Shown here: positions 63,927-64,000 of the stretch, in pieces
Layout of the letters: the number at the start of each line of letters is the position of its first letter
How positions within the stretch are numbered: position 1 is the stretch's first letter
Source of the DNA: Lytechinus variegatus
Taxonomy: Eukaryota > Echinodermata > Echinoidea > Temnopleuroida > Toxopneustidae
Reading direction: 5' to 3'
DNA: 64,000 bases
NCBI RefSeq assembly: GCF_018143015.1
Contig: NC_054741.1
Location: 41,933,592-41,997,591 of the forward strand
Position numbers and translations under genes: made by a program
Notes under the pieces: model-generated
Databases searched by the model: none
What the model saw: only the letters and a program-made list of their open reading frames with translations
Told to the model about the DNA's origin: nothing

Positions 63927-64000
63927 ACCTCGCTGCAACACGTATGGGGTCATTTCTTCAGTGACAGAGATATCCGGACCAAAGGGTACTTGGCACATCC

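Larger units (their letters stand above)
62868..64000 (+). mobile_element. Penelope-like fragment, plus orientation, rearranged and cut by window end
   Basis: Starts at the inversion junction with an RT C-terminal piece (62868-63035, VSDASVAFLDL and KPTDSHAYLNYASSHPP). This is joined to an upstream RT piece (63050-63260, LYTIIPRSDGLNAIRFFL and KGVKMGPSYACLFMG), then the RT core again and the linker (to 63926) toward GIY-YIG. So one RT segment is present twice. Confidence 0.8.

Overview
The window looks like intergenic or intronic DNA from a marine deuterostome invertebrate, most likely an echinoderm such as a sea urchin. The pointers are the mix of repeats: a mag/SURL-like Ty3/gypsy element primed by tRNA-Ser, CR1/L2-type LINEs (one with a 2A-like N-terminus), Penelope-like elements, tRNA-derived SINEs, CAGTGGCGTA-ended hAT-like elements and long arrays of AGGTCA half-sites. 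The species call is an inference; a hemichordate, amphioxus or mollusc cannot be excluded from sequence alone. No convincing host protein-coding gene is present. The only host-like signals are a GC-box/E2F/RFX-type promoter cluster near 44.2 kb with a possible short spliced 5' end on the minus strand.

Layout. 1-7.85 kb: a minus-strand Ty3/gypsy element (gag-protease-RT, then RNase H-integrase) broken by a stop, a 17-bp duplication, an A8-run frameshift and a 3.4-kb terminal-inverted-repeat element that landed in its last codons with a TTA target duplication. 10.45-16 kb: a minus-strand CR1/L2-like LINE carrying three later insertions. 17.9-21.1 kb: AGGTCA array followed by a long inverted-arm repeat with SINEs inside. 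23.5-27.3 kb: a 3.8-kb hAT-like element (8-bp target duplication) containing at least three MITEs. 29.9-34.5 kb: a plus-strand LINE with YADD reverse transcriptase. 38.4-43.2 kb: a GGCGCC-rich repeat split by an 874-bp solo LTR (CAGC duplication) and by a 3.2-kb element whose two arms are inverted arrays of about 170 bp units, each with an IR1-type palindrome. 45.3 kb: an essentially perfect hairpin with 77-bp arms. 47.3-48.8 kb: a Tx1/L1-like LINE fragment. 50.35-51.34 kb: a MITE split by a short hAT-like derivative. 51.5-55.7 kb: two nearly identical, tandem Penelope-like copies, each ending in a candidate hammerhead ribozyme. 56.3-56.8 kb: a 536-bp palindrome whose arms also carry hammerhead-like cores. 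57-61 kb: a CR1-type LINE with a decayed 2A peptide. 61.2-64 kb: two Penelope-like fragments arranged head to head.

The window is best read as a layered record of insertions. In several places the target duplication and the pre-insertion sequence (a reading frame, or an intact neighbouring repeat unit) can both be read, so the order of events is fixed without outside data. The most interesting points are the ribozyme-bearing Penelope-like copies, the inverted-arm elements dense in nuclear-receptor-type half-sites, and the perfect hairpin. All calls come from reading sequence by eye; family names below superfamily level are tentative.
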